From Zygnema circumcarinatum (Eukaryota > Streptophyta > Zygnematophyceae > Zygnematales > Zygnemataceae), in contig CM074813.1 of NCBI GenBank assembly GCA_037447605.1, positions 1,787,822 to 1,820,469 on the forward strand: a stretch of DNA of 32,648 nt, read 5' to 3'. Below the pieces are notes generated by a model. It was not told the DNA's origin, searched no databases, and saw nothing but the letters and a program-made list of their open reading frames with translations. Below, piece by piece: positions 12,601-22,016 of this stretch. The translations under genes and the position numbers were made by a program. How positions within the stretch are numbered: the first letter of the stretch is position 1; every line of letters starts with the position of its first letter.

Positions 12601-14130
12601 AAGACTGGATGCCCACTTTCTTCACTAGCTTTTAATCACTTCTGAAAACATCATTTCATTCTGACTTTCCCCTTTCACTATGCCTCGAGAGAGGGAGAGG
12701 TGAGAGGAGGGGGAGGGAGAGTCTTTCAGCTTCCTCGCAACCTTCCACTCTTTCCTCCTCTGCCTCACCTTCTCTCCTTCCTTCTATACTCCCCATCCTT
12801 TATACACTTGATCAAAATTTCCACTCGGATATCTCCAAGCCAACCACCCATCAACCCCACCAGAAGTAAAAGCGAGACTGTAACTGCCATTTCTGTCCCC
12901 TCTCCTCTCTTCATAGTTTCACCTCTCTCAAATCCCCTCTCTTCTTTCTCCGACAATCTGTTCAACAATTTTTCAGACCGCATCATCTGTTCCTACGCGG
13001 ACACCGAAACATATAGAACGAGAGGACGTGTGTACTCACTGACAACAGGGATCTGCTTAAGGCGCTCCTCCTTCATGATGTGCTTCAGCATCTTGTAGCC
13101 CTTTCCGTTGGGCAGTTCCACCTCCGCCAGAATGAGGTCCACTGACGGCCCGTTCGACTGCAGCACTTCCAGCGCTTGCCTCGCATTTTCGACAGGTGTA
13201 ACTGTGGCCGCAAGAGCGCGGGAGATACAGAGAGAGAGGGAGAGAGGGAGAGAGGGGTGGGGGGGGAGAATCAGAGGGAGAGAGGAAAAGAGGTAGGGAT
13301 TCTCTGTCTCAGTAGAAGTAGATCTGTTGGTGACCGACACGGTTCCTCTCCCTCCTCAGGGTGCCCTCTTTTCCACTTGCTCAACGTACCTTAACCTTAT
13401 GCTGCTTTCTCGTTCTCTATATCTCTCCGCATCCTGTCCGTTATAACCATCTCACTCTCCCCCTCACACACTTTCTCTCGCTGCATTTTTCAGGCGCTCT
13501 CACACTCCCAGCCTCTCCCTCTCGCTTCTCTGCCTCGCTTTCCCACTTCCATCACCGTCGCCACTCTAGTCTTTTGCACCTTCCGCTAAATCTCTCACAG
13601 TGTCCCTACGTTTCCCCTTGCCCCCTTCTCATTACCTCCGTCCTTCCTCCCTCCCTCCCTCTCCTTGCAACCTCCTCTCAACCTATCCCTACCCTCTCTT
13701 CCTCTTCTCCCTCTCCCTCTTCTCATCAACCCTTCCTCCCTGACACTCTCCATTCCTCTCTCCTTCCTCCCGTTCCATCCACTTCCCCCACCCCCCCCCC
13801 CCCTTCCTTTCCATGCCATCCTCCCATTCCCCATTCGCCCGCTTTGCACTCTCTTCCCCTCTACCCCTCCTCTCCGTCCCACCCCCCTCCCCATCCCTCC
13901 AGCTCTCTCTCCCCTCTCCGTCTCGGCCCAAGAGCCGTCCCCGCCTTCCAGCCGCGCAGGGCTCCCCTACCTTTGTAGGAGCAGCGGCGCAGGAGTTCCA
14001 GGACGTCCTGGCGCGAGTCGCTGTCCTTATCGGACAAAAGGATGTGCACGCTGCTGCGCTGGAACGAGGACGAGGGCGAGTGCCCGGGCCCGCGCAGGGC
14101 CACGCTGCCCGCGCTGCTCATCTCCCGCAT
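9615..14130 (-). CDS. TOC1: TOC1/PRR1 pseudo-response regulator (circadian clock), six exons
   Basis: Exons (minus): 14130-13971, 13201-13040, 12477-12344, 12104-11904, 11603-11474, 11173-9615. All phases agree and give 781 residues. The start is the first ATG after in-frame upstream stops. The pseudo-receiver (about 29-150) has LLSDKD, the phospho-acceptor Asp replaced by Glu ([10 protein letters not shown]80), [20 protein letters not shown] with conserved K132, and [12 protein letters not shown]. Downstream is [15 protein letters not shown], a TOC1-specific signature. The last exon holds an Arg-Glu/Arg-Asp-rich segment, a Pro/His-rich segment and a CCT domain (about 687-730: [20 protein letters not shown]), followed by an acidic tail of about 50 residues. 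In plants TOC1 is a nuclear, DNA-binding repressor of morning clock genes through the CCT domain; the pseudo-receiver mediates protein contacts. The gene is divergent from CCDC22. The acidic extension after CCT and the RE/RD-rich stretch differ from the flowering-plant protein as I know it. Confidence 0.93.
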
Positions 14131-15697
14131 CGTTGTCCCCCCGCCCGCTGCTGCCGCCGCGTGTGACGGATGGTCTCACCGCGATGACGCTCCGCTCCAC
14201 GATGCTGCTGCAGAGCGCTCCTGCATCATCGCATGCCCACGCCCTAAAGAACGCCACGAGCTTGCCGCTGCATCATCGCGCGGGGGGGAGGATCTGAGAG
14301 GCGGCGGGGGGTTCAGGAAGTGCACGGCAGCACAGAAACCCTAGGTCATAGGACTGGCAGCCATGGCTGCCAGGATGCCCCCTTCTGCTCCTTCCCTTGC
14401 GCTCCGGCAACCCGCGCTGCTTCGCCGGGCCCTCCTCTTTCCAAAATTGCGGACCAGGAAAGTGAATACATTCGAAATATCGCGCACGAAAAACAATTGG
14501 CGCATTTTCACAGTGTAAACCAAAAAAGCGCAGCGAAAATGGATCTCGCGCGTGCGAAACCCGCCGCGTTCGGCTGCCCGGAGCGGAAATTAAAAAATTC
14601 TCTCAAAAAATCTCCTCTCAGAGGGGGAGAACTTTCGCAGGGCAGAAGGGACGCGCGGGGGCGGACACGTGGCGCAATGAGGGGCGCCCTGAGATCAATA
14701 TCTGGCCCTTGCGGCCTCCAATGCGCCCGGGATCAACGCTGTGATTTTTGCGGGATTTAACCGCGGGGGCTCGGATTCACGCTGGTGGATCGAGATTAAC
14801 GATTTTGGACTAGACATCTATCCTTAGTAGAGCAACTCTCGGCCGCCTTCGACCGTCCCATGGAATCGACGGCTCTCCGCAATCCAGGGCGGTCGGGACG
14901 AGTAAATATCTGACGCCGCTTTTTGCACTTTTTTTGTCGGTGGTGTACGGTCTCACTGTACGGCTGGGTTGACGACGAAACGTCGGAGCGCTTTTTTCAC
15001 ACGTGGCGGGCGGCGGGCGTTCCTAAATTTGCGATTCTTTCTTTCCCCGTATTTATGTCCGAATGACGGGTGCGAGCAAAAGACTGTTTATCGTCGTTCG
15101 GCATAATACGCCAAAACAGTCCGTATTAACATGGATTTTTGGATCGAGCTCGAGCTGCAATGTACGGTTACGGCTCACCAGCAGCAGAATCCGTACGTTT
15201 TTCGTACGAACAGCGTCGCCATCTGTGGCGCTGGAGCCAATCAGCGGGCATCTCTACACTTGCGGGATCCATTGTCGTCTGCGGCGGATCGGGCCGCTCA
15301 GGCGCAGCCACGTGGCCGCGGGGGGGCCGCATGGCAGTGCTGACGCGGCACCTCATCGGGTTTGGATTGGGAGTTACATGGAATAGCGTTACTGCTGCAC
15401 ATTCCAGTTCATTTGCCCCTTTTTTTTTATGAAAACTAAAATCGGTTGCACCCATCACGTCACATGCCGTACTTGTGTCCTCTGAACCCTCCCAAACTTG
15501 CAAATGCCCAAACGCCAAAACTTCAACCTCCCTGAAACTCGAAATTCCTTAACCCTGAAACCGCTGCTGTAACTAACTGTTATTCCGCAAGTACGCGAGC
15601 TCTGAACCCCATCCCTAACCCTAACTCTTAAACCCTAACGCCACCTAAACCCTAAACCCTGCTGCCGCCCGGACCCGAACCCTTCCGGCCGGGCGCC
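14131..15697. promoter_or_regulatory. Shared divergent promoter region of TOC1 and CCDC22
   Basis: This 1.57-kb region separates two oppositely transcribed start codons. It carries evening-element-like words: AAATATC 14475-14481, AATATCT 14697-14703 and AAATATCT 14904-14911 (8 of 9 bases of AAAATATCT). G-boxes CACGTG lie at 14666-14671, 15000-15005 and 15309-15314, each within CACGTGGC. GTACGG/CCGTAC words lie at 14945-14950, 14958-14963, 15162-15167 and 15191-15196, and a CCAAT word at about 15236-15240. Telomere-type AAACCCTAA words lie just before the CCDC22 ATG. Evening elements and G-boxes are established sites for clock and light regulators, which fits a TOC1 promoter; function here is inferred. 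Open frames in the region have no recognisable product. Confidence 0.6.
14904..14911 (+). promoter_or_regulatory. Evening-element-like site
   Basis: AAATATCT is seen here, matching the plant evening element AAAATATCT except for the first base (T). It lies about 770 bp upstream of the TOC1 ATG. In flowering plants the element in the TOC1 promoter is bound by CCA1/LHY-type MYB proteins. It is a single short motif, so the call rests on context. Confidence 0.4.
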
Positions 15698-16540
15698 ATG
15701 GAGGACGCGGACGCCATCCTCCTCGGCGAGCTGCGTGAGGCGGGCTGCCCCCTCCCAGCGGATGCGTGCCACGTGGCCCATTTGGGGCCTTCGGATATCG
15801 CGGCGGCCTGCCGGCTCTGCCTGCGGCTCATCGACGGCCAGGAGGGCGCCGGCGCGGGGGGGAGCGCTCTCCCGGAAGAAACTTCCGCACGGTTTCGTGC
15901 ATGCAGCGATCTGGCCGTCGAGGTTCAGCGGCTAGGGTTCAGGGGTGAACTCGGATTCCACCAGGCACGCGCCTGTGAGCCCTGAACCCCTGCGCCCACC
16001 CTAAAACCCTGACCTAGGTCGGCTCTTTACCCCAATGCATCTGAACCCTGCAGCACTCTGAAAGCAATAACCTTAAACCCTCTCTCTCGTCTCGACTCTG
16101 AACCTTGCAAAAATGCCGCAACCCTAAAATTCCTATTCGAGGCTCTACCTTGAACCCTTGGATGCCCTAGGGTACCTTGAAGTAGGGCTACGCCTTTATG
16201 TTTCGGGTTTTTAGGGTTTAAGGGCAGAGGTTTAGTATTACAGCACGCGAGTGTTGAAGATTAGATCGGGAACTTCAGTGTTGGGAGTTTAGGGGCTGTT
16301 TTTATGTGGGGGGGGTTAGGGTTTATGGTTTGTGATAGGAGCATAGGGATTTAGCAGAGGGGTCTCTGATCATTTAAGGTGTACTTTGTATGTCACTCTA
16401 TTGTGTTTTTTTTTTTTTTTTTTTTATCTTCTTTAGGATTGATTTAATTGGGCGTTGTTGTTGTTCTTTTGTGAATCTGGGAGCCACTGAGACCTTTGAT
16501 TTCCTGAACCCCTGAACTCGTGAACCCTAGAAATTTGAAA
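15490..16540 (+). repeat. Degenerate telomere-type repeat cluster (CCCTAAA/TTTAGGG) around CCDC22 exon 1
   Basis: Repeated ACCCTAA, AAACCCTAA and AACCCTGA words run from about 15540 to 15690 before the ATG and from about 15980 to 16170 in intron 1. Words in the opposite orientation (TTTAGGG, GGTTTA) follow at about 16200-16330, and CCCTAG at about 16525. Short telo-boxes near start codons are known in plant housekeeping genes. This cluster is longer and degenerate, so it may also be an old telomere-like insertion. Confidence 0.6.
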
Positions 16541-19500
16541 TCCCTTTTAAGTTCACACCATTTTCTAAGGTGATGGTTCGGCAACGACCGTCTTATTCTT
16601 CATAATGAAGAATTGCTGACACTTACTTTACATAGTCATTCTCATTTTTAGCTTGAGTTTAGGGTTCAGTTGCGTCCATGAGCCCCGTGCGACTTAAGAC
16701 GCTTTTCAATGGCGGGATATCGGAATATGTTTGAGGGCGACTAGAAGTAGGGATTGACGAAAGAGAGGGAGAGAGAACGAGAGAGGGGGAGAGGTGGCAG
16801 AGTGAGCGTGGAAACGGATCAGAGAGAAAGGTAGGATACACTGTACACACTTGGGAGATAATTTTTTAACGAATTTCTGCCATTGCGGTTTATGTTTCAG
16901 GGCCTTCAGGGAATCAAGGCCTTTGAATCTTTTAGGATTGCATGGATTACAGTATTGCTTTACACGTCTCCAGTTACTAAACAACCGAATTTGCTGTGTA
17001 TGTGCTTCGCTTTACAGTTCCTATATCCTGAGGAAAATGATACTCGCCGGCTATTCCGATTTTTGGTTGATCGAATTTCAGAATCCGCAGCAAGAGGGAG
17101 GAGGGTGGGAGAGAGAAGGAGGGCCAAGGGAGGGAGTGGGGAGGTGTTGGGAGGAGGTTCGAGGAAGGGAGAGTCTGGGGGAGGCGTCGGGCCAGCTGTG
17201 AAGCAGGCATTGGCTCCACTGCTGGAATTGGATTCAAAGACATCAAAGTGGAAACTTGGAGGTAAAGGAGGGTCTCAATTGGCTGCAAAACCAGCATCTG
17301 TGGAGAATGGAGGGAGAGGAGGGAGAGAGGGAGGAGGAGGAGGAGGCGCTCTCTTTCGCTCAGTGCCCTTATTGGGTTTGGAAGAGGCATCCTCAGCGGG
17401 GCAGTCGAAAGATTTAAGGAACTTGCCTCTTTTTACTGCGCAAGTAAAATCAAGGGAGTTAATAGGGCCTTCTGTGCTCGAATATAATGCGAATGGAGTT
17501 GTTTCGTCAGCTCGAAGGGCGGAAGCCCAGCTTGAGAAGTTAGCAGGGGGGAGAGGGAAGGAGAGAGAGTGTGCGGAGGGGGAGAGTGAGGTTCGTGTGA
17601 TAACATGGGGAGACTTTGGAGGATGTGAGAGAAGAAAGCAGGGTATAGTGGGTGCTTTTGACGATGAAACGAGGGACAGAGATTCGAGAGAGAGAAATAG
17701 AGAGAATCTATGCAATGGTTACAAGATGGAGGATGGGAGTGTCATGGAGCGGGAGAGCGTTAGGGACAGTGGGAGGGAGGAAGTAGAAGCAGAAGCAAAG
17801 CTGTTGGTTATCGAGGAGTTCCGACGGAAATTGGAGATTCTAATAATGGACAATGATGAGGTATTTTTGAAAAGACGCTTAAGAAAATCCCCTTCGTCAA
17901 AATGTGTTTGTCCAATAGCTTTGCTTATTTTTGTCGCGACTGTTTTACTGTAGTGCAGGTGGAAAGGGGGTATCGAGAGATACAGGACGAAGCTGCAGAA
18001 ATCCAGTCAAGAATTAAGGACGGAGAAAGTTTGGTTAGTACAACTCAACGGGAGACGGTCTTGTTAGAGAGAGCAGCGAACTTGTTACTTGAAAGCAGCT
18101 CAACTCCGGAAGAGATTTTGCGTTCACTGAAGAATGACGAGAGGGATGAAGCAGCCCATTTGGCCGCCCTCCAGGAAGAGTGGTAAGAACTTCAAAGTCA
18201 TTTGAAGTTTTAGGCCGTTGGAGTTCTATTTAAGGCTGTGGGGATTCTGGGTTTAACGTCCTTTGCTTGTCAGAGTCTCCCTATGTTCCACATTCCGCTT
18301 TGTGTTCTTGTTCGGAACAAATTTGGTGCTTATTGGAATTGCAACCTAAGCGGTTCTGGAGGATTTTTTTGAATCTAGGGAGAACGTCCGGCGACCTTTA
18401 GAAGACAGGTTGGAAGAAATGCGAAGATCAGCAGAGAAGGCGAAAGAAGAGGACGATGTGCTGCTGAGTCGAATTCGGGAGCTCCAAGCCGAGTCGAAAG
18501 CCCTCACTGCACAAATACGCGACAGGTGGCAAAATGCTGCTCTCGCCATTCGTTTGATATGGTACATGCAGTGGGTGCAATTGTGTTGCAGGAGAGGATG
18601 CATGTCGATGTTTTGCCATCTTGATGCTGCAGACCGTAAAGAGGCAGTATGCGGAATGAATTTTGGGGACTTTAGGGCTCTCTCAGACGCTGTATGCTTC
18701 TAGTTTTTAGGAAATTTAGGGCTACGGACCTTGTAGGGTTAATGTTTAGCTTCCTGAATTTTGTGAAGCAGGTTTTCGTTTTCCTTTGAATGGATGTGAA
18801 CAGCAACTGACTGACCATTCATGCGGTGACGAAATGTTCAGAGAAGCGGAGCACATGGAACTGCTGGAGGCCACGGAAGGAGCACCGACAGGCGTGACCC
18901 GCGCGGTGTACCTGCGGCGCATGATGGACATTGTACGGAGCGTCCGAAAGCAGGACGAGGCCATCCGGGCCATCGGGGCCGACACGAGGGCCCTGCAGAG
19001 GGAGAGCAACAGCACCCAGGAGCGTCTACGCCGGTCACACGTCATGGCAGATGAACTCATCTACAGGTGACATGCATCATGCATGTCTGGATGGGAGGGG
19101 ATGGGATGGGGGATGGGGGATGGGGGATGGGGGATGGGGGAGGGGGGATGGGGGATGGGGGTGGGGGATGGGGGTGGGGGTGGGGGATGGGGGTGGGGGT
19201 GGGGGATGGGGGTGGGGGTGGGGGATGGGGGTGGGGGTGGGGGATGGGGGTGGAGGTGGGGGTGGGGGTGGGGGTGGGGGTGAGGTGGGGGATGGGGGAT
19301 GGGGGTGGGGGATGGGGATGGAGTGGGGGGTGGGGGTGGGGGGTGGGGGGTGGGGGTGGGGGTTGGGGGGGGGGTGGGGGGGGGGGAGGGGGTGGGGGGG
19401 GGGGGGGGTGGGGGTGGGGGTGGGGGTGAGGGTGGGGGTGTGTGGGGGGTGGGGGGGGGGGGGGGGGTGGGGGGGTGGGGGTGGGGGTGGGGTGGGGGGG

Positions 19501-21012
19501 GGGTGGGGGTGTAGGGGGGGGGGTGGGTGGGGCGGGGGTGGGGGTTGGGGGGGGGGTGGGGGTGGGGGTGGGGGTGAGGGTGGGGGTGGGGTGGGGGTGT
19601 GGGGTGTGGGGGGGGGGGGGGTGGGGGGGGGTGGGGGGGGTGTGGTTTGTGTGGGTGTGGGGTGGGTGGTGGGGGGGGTGGGGGTGGGGGGGGGGGGTGG
19701 GGGTGGGGGGGGGGGGGTGGGGGTGGGGGTGAGGGTGAGGGTGAGGGTGGGGGTGAGGGTGAGGGTGGGGGTGAGGGTGGGGGTGGGGGTGAGGGTGAGG
19801 GTGAGGGTGAGGGTGGGGGTGAGGATGGGGGTGGGGGATGGGGGTGGGGGTGGGGAGGTGGGGGTGGGGGTGGAGTGGGGGTGGGGGTGAGGGTGGGGGG
19901 TGGGGGAGTGGGGGATAGAGATAGAGATAGAGATAGAGATAGAGATAGAGATAGAGATAGAGATAGAGATAGAGATAGAGATAGAGATAGAGATAGAGAT
20001 AGAGATAGAGATAGAGATAGAGATAGAGATAGAGATGGGGGTGGGGGTGGGGGTGGGGGTGAGGGGTGAGGGTGGGGGGTGGGGGTGGGGGGTAGAGGGT
20101 GGGGGGTGAGGGTGGGGGTGGGGAGTGGGGGTGGGGGTGGGGGTGGGGGGTAGGGGGGTGGGGGTGGGGAGGTGGGGGTGGGGAGGTGGGGGTGGGGTGG
20201 GGGGTGGGGAGGTGGGGGTGGGGGTGGGGGAGTGGGGGTGGGGGTGGGGGGTGGGGGTGGGGGTGAGGGTGGGGGGTGAGGGTGGGGGTGGGGGTGGGGG
20301 TGCAGGGGTGGGGGTGGGGGTGGGGGTGGGGGTGGGGGTGGGGGTGGGTGGGGGGTGAGTGGGGTGGGGGATGGGGGATGGGGGTGGGGGTGGGGGATGG
20401 GGGTGGGGGATGGGGGTGGGGGATGGGGGTGGGGGTGGGGGTGGGGGAGTGGGGGGTGGGGGTGGGGGTGGGGGATGGGGGTGGGGGTGGGGGTGAGGAT
20501 GGGGGTGGGGGTGGGGGTGGGGGTGGGGGTGGGGGATGGAGTGGGGGTGGGGGTGGGGGTGAGGATGGGGGTGGGGGATGGGGGATGGGGGATGGGGGAT
20601 GGGGGATGGGGGATGGGGGATGGGGGATGGGGGATGGGGGATGGGGAGGCGCTTCGGAGCATGCCAGATGCCAAATGCTACAGGCCACATGCCATACGCC
20701 TAGAGGCGCTGACGTTGTGTGGCCTTTTTGCTTCCCAGGGATGCCAAAAAGGACCCGGTCTGCCGTCAGGCGTACCGCCTCCTTAACGATATTCACCTGC
20801 GATTTGCCGATCTAGTGGAGCGAGTCGCTGAGACCAACTCGGTCGAGCGAGAGATGGCCGATCTGGAGGGCAAGCTGGAGGCTCTCGGTAAGCAACACCT
20901 GGACACGAAGAGAGTTAGGGCTGACCTGCAAGCAGTGAAGGCGGAGAACGAGGCTCTCCGGGAGAGGGCCCAAAAATTGGGCTTGCTTGCGCCCTCCTCC
21001 CTCCTCCCTTGA
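15698..21012 (+). CDS. CCDC22: CCDC22 homologue (Commander/CCC complex coiled-coil protein), six exons
   Basis: Exons: 15698-15964, 17018-17860, 17959-18182, 18379-18525, 18842-19066, 20739-21012. All phases agree and give 659 residues (human about 627). The N-terminal NN-CH domain starts MEDADAILLGELREAG and continues LGFRGELGFHQ then FLYPEENDTRRL, which aligns without a gap to animal CCDC22 (LGY..LGYQN-FLYPSE). Residues about 120-340 are a purine-encoded low-complexity linker. The coiled-coil half (about 345-655) keeps YLRRMMDIVRSVRKQ, ADELIYRDAKKDPVCRQAY and the ELGK-like end. In animals CCDC22 pairs with CCDC93 in the endosomal recycling CCC complex; the same role is assumed here. The gap-free alignment requires intron 1 to begin with GC (15965). 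A GT donor at 15975 joined to an acceptor near 16976 would instead insert 18 residues in the NN-CH domain. A decoy donor GGTAAGC in the last exon must stay unspliced to keep the conserved end. Confidence 0.92.
16406..16425 (+). repeat. T20 homopolymer in CCDC22 intron 1
   Basis: An uninterrupted run of 20 T in the first intron. No exon follows directly. Confidence 0.95.
19089..20646 (+). repeat. 1.56-kb G-rich satellite, GGGGGTG/GGGGGAT units around an ATAGAG core
   Basis: The outer parts are built of GGGGGAT units (about 19100-19150 and 20575-20645). Inside these are GGGGGTG units mixed with GGGTGA and pure G runs. In the centre lies a perfect hexamer array. The plus strand, which is the RNA-sense strand of CCDC22, carries nearly uninterrupted runs of three to many G, so G-quadruplexes could form in the non-template DNA strand and in the pre-mRNA. 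The array is probably unstable in length and hard to sequence, so the copy number shown may be approximate. Confidence 0.95.
19915..20034 (+). repeat. Perfect (ATAGAG)20 array
   Basis: Twenty uninterrupted copies of ATAGAG (120 bases) sit inside the G-rich satellite. Absence of any mismatch contrasts with the variable units on both sides and suggests a recent expansion. Confidence 0.97.
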
Positions 21013-22016
21013 ACTTGGAAGGAGGTAACAACTTTCTGGCAGTCAGGCGCTTCATAATGGCTGCAGTGCCTATATGTGCACTTTGAAGGTGCTGTAGAGA
21101 CTGGTAGTTTAAAGAAATTTGCTGATTTGTTTTTGGGATGATCAGTCAAAGAAAAAGATACAAGATGTCCAACAGATCGTTCTACGGTAAAGATTTGAAA
21201 CTGTATATACCCATTTACCTCATATAATTGAAAGTGAAACTGAAAGTGAAACTGAAAGTGAAACTGAAAGTGAAACTGCAATTAATGTTCTGAAGTTGAA
21301 GGGAGAGAGGGTTTACATGACATGGCATAACTGAAACATGAGTGTTGAGAGAATCTGAATAAGATTTTATTTGCATACAAAAAAAGACACGAGGCTTCGC
21401 CTGGAGGGGCACAGATCTACAAACTCTACACATATTTTACAGATTATAATCGTAGCAGCTTTAGCAGACCTTGGTCATCTTTTTGGTCATCTTTCTAGAC
21501 ACCTTTATCATTCCGTATCGCCTTCACACAGCTATTCTGCATTCTCATTCCCCTTTCACTAAGCTTATCAAAAAAGACACGTTGGGCCGAGCCTGCTGAA
21601 AGTTCTGGACAAAAAGAGAGTTAGGCCAGAGATTTTGTACTTTTCCATGTCCTCCATAAATTAGTTATCATCTGCAGCTGCAGTAAAGCAACCTGTCGTC
21701 ATGGGAAGCTGTCGATAAAAAAGGAGGTGACCAAAGCACCTTAACGAGACAATCGTCACTCGAAAAATCTCGTCTGAGGAAAGTCGGAACCGCAAATAGA
21801 AAGTCGTAAACTCATTCGAGTTGATGGCGACCGTCAAAAATGAGGTGACGAAGAAGCTCGCTATTTAAAGAAGGGAGTCGATTTGGTAGGTACAGTTCGG
21901 GTTGACAAAATAGTTGCCTCTAAAGACAAAACTGGAACTTCTTTATTCCTCGTTCAGTAGGATGAGGTTTGGGAGAGAGGCGCGGAGAACAGACCATATT
22001 CCATTCTCGTCAAACA
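21013..22016. other. Convergent 3' flanks of CCDC22 and PLATZ
   Basis: This 1-kb stretch lies between the stop codons of two convergent genes and should contain both 3' UTRs and polyadenylation regions. It is AT-rich relative to the neighbouring genes. Apart from a 12-base tandem repeat no further element was recognised, and no open frame is convincing. Confidence 0.6.
21229..21276 (+). repeat. Four tandem copies of a 12-base unit TGAAAGTGAAAC
   Basis: Four exact copies lie end to end in the probable 3' UTR or downstream region of CCDC22. It is a short minisatellite with no evident function. Confidence 0.95.

Larger units (their letters stand above)
19067..20738 (+). other. CCDC22 intron 5, filled by a G-rich satellite
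   Basis: The intron is bounded by donor CTACAG|GTGACA and acceptor TTCCCAG|GG, joining in phase 2 between the conserved ELIYR and DAKKD. Of its 1,672 bases, about 1,560 are tandem repeat; unique sequence remains only at the first about 20 bases and the last about 90, which include the acceptor. Every long open frame here (Gly-rich on plus, Pro-rich on minus) is a by-product of the repeat. Confidence 0.85.

Noticed and set aside
9400-14282. Identical 15-base GCTGCATCATCGCGC on both sides of TOC1 (9400-9414 and 14268-14282)
   Set aside because: One exact 15-mer pair is expected by chance at roughly this window size, and no longer homology flanks it.
14320-15518. Open frames in the TOC1/CCDC22 intergenic region
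   Set aside because: They lie in the divergent promoter, overlap on both strands and resemble no family.
19057-20815. Very long Pro/His-rich (minus) and Gly-rich (plus) open frames of up to 579 codons
   Set aside because: They are translations of the G-rich satellite inside a CCDC22 intron and are open in several frames at once, so they carry no coding signal.
20887-20893. Possible intron in the last CCDC22 exon at GGTAAGC
   Set aside because: Reading through keeps a continuous match to the conserved CCDC22 C-terminus; splicing would remove it.
21229-21276. Similarity of GAAAGTGAAACT to the animal interferon-stimulated response element
   Set aside because: The organism is a plant and the motif occurs as a simple tandem repeat, so the likeness is coincidental.
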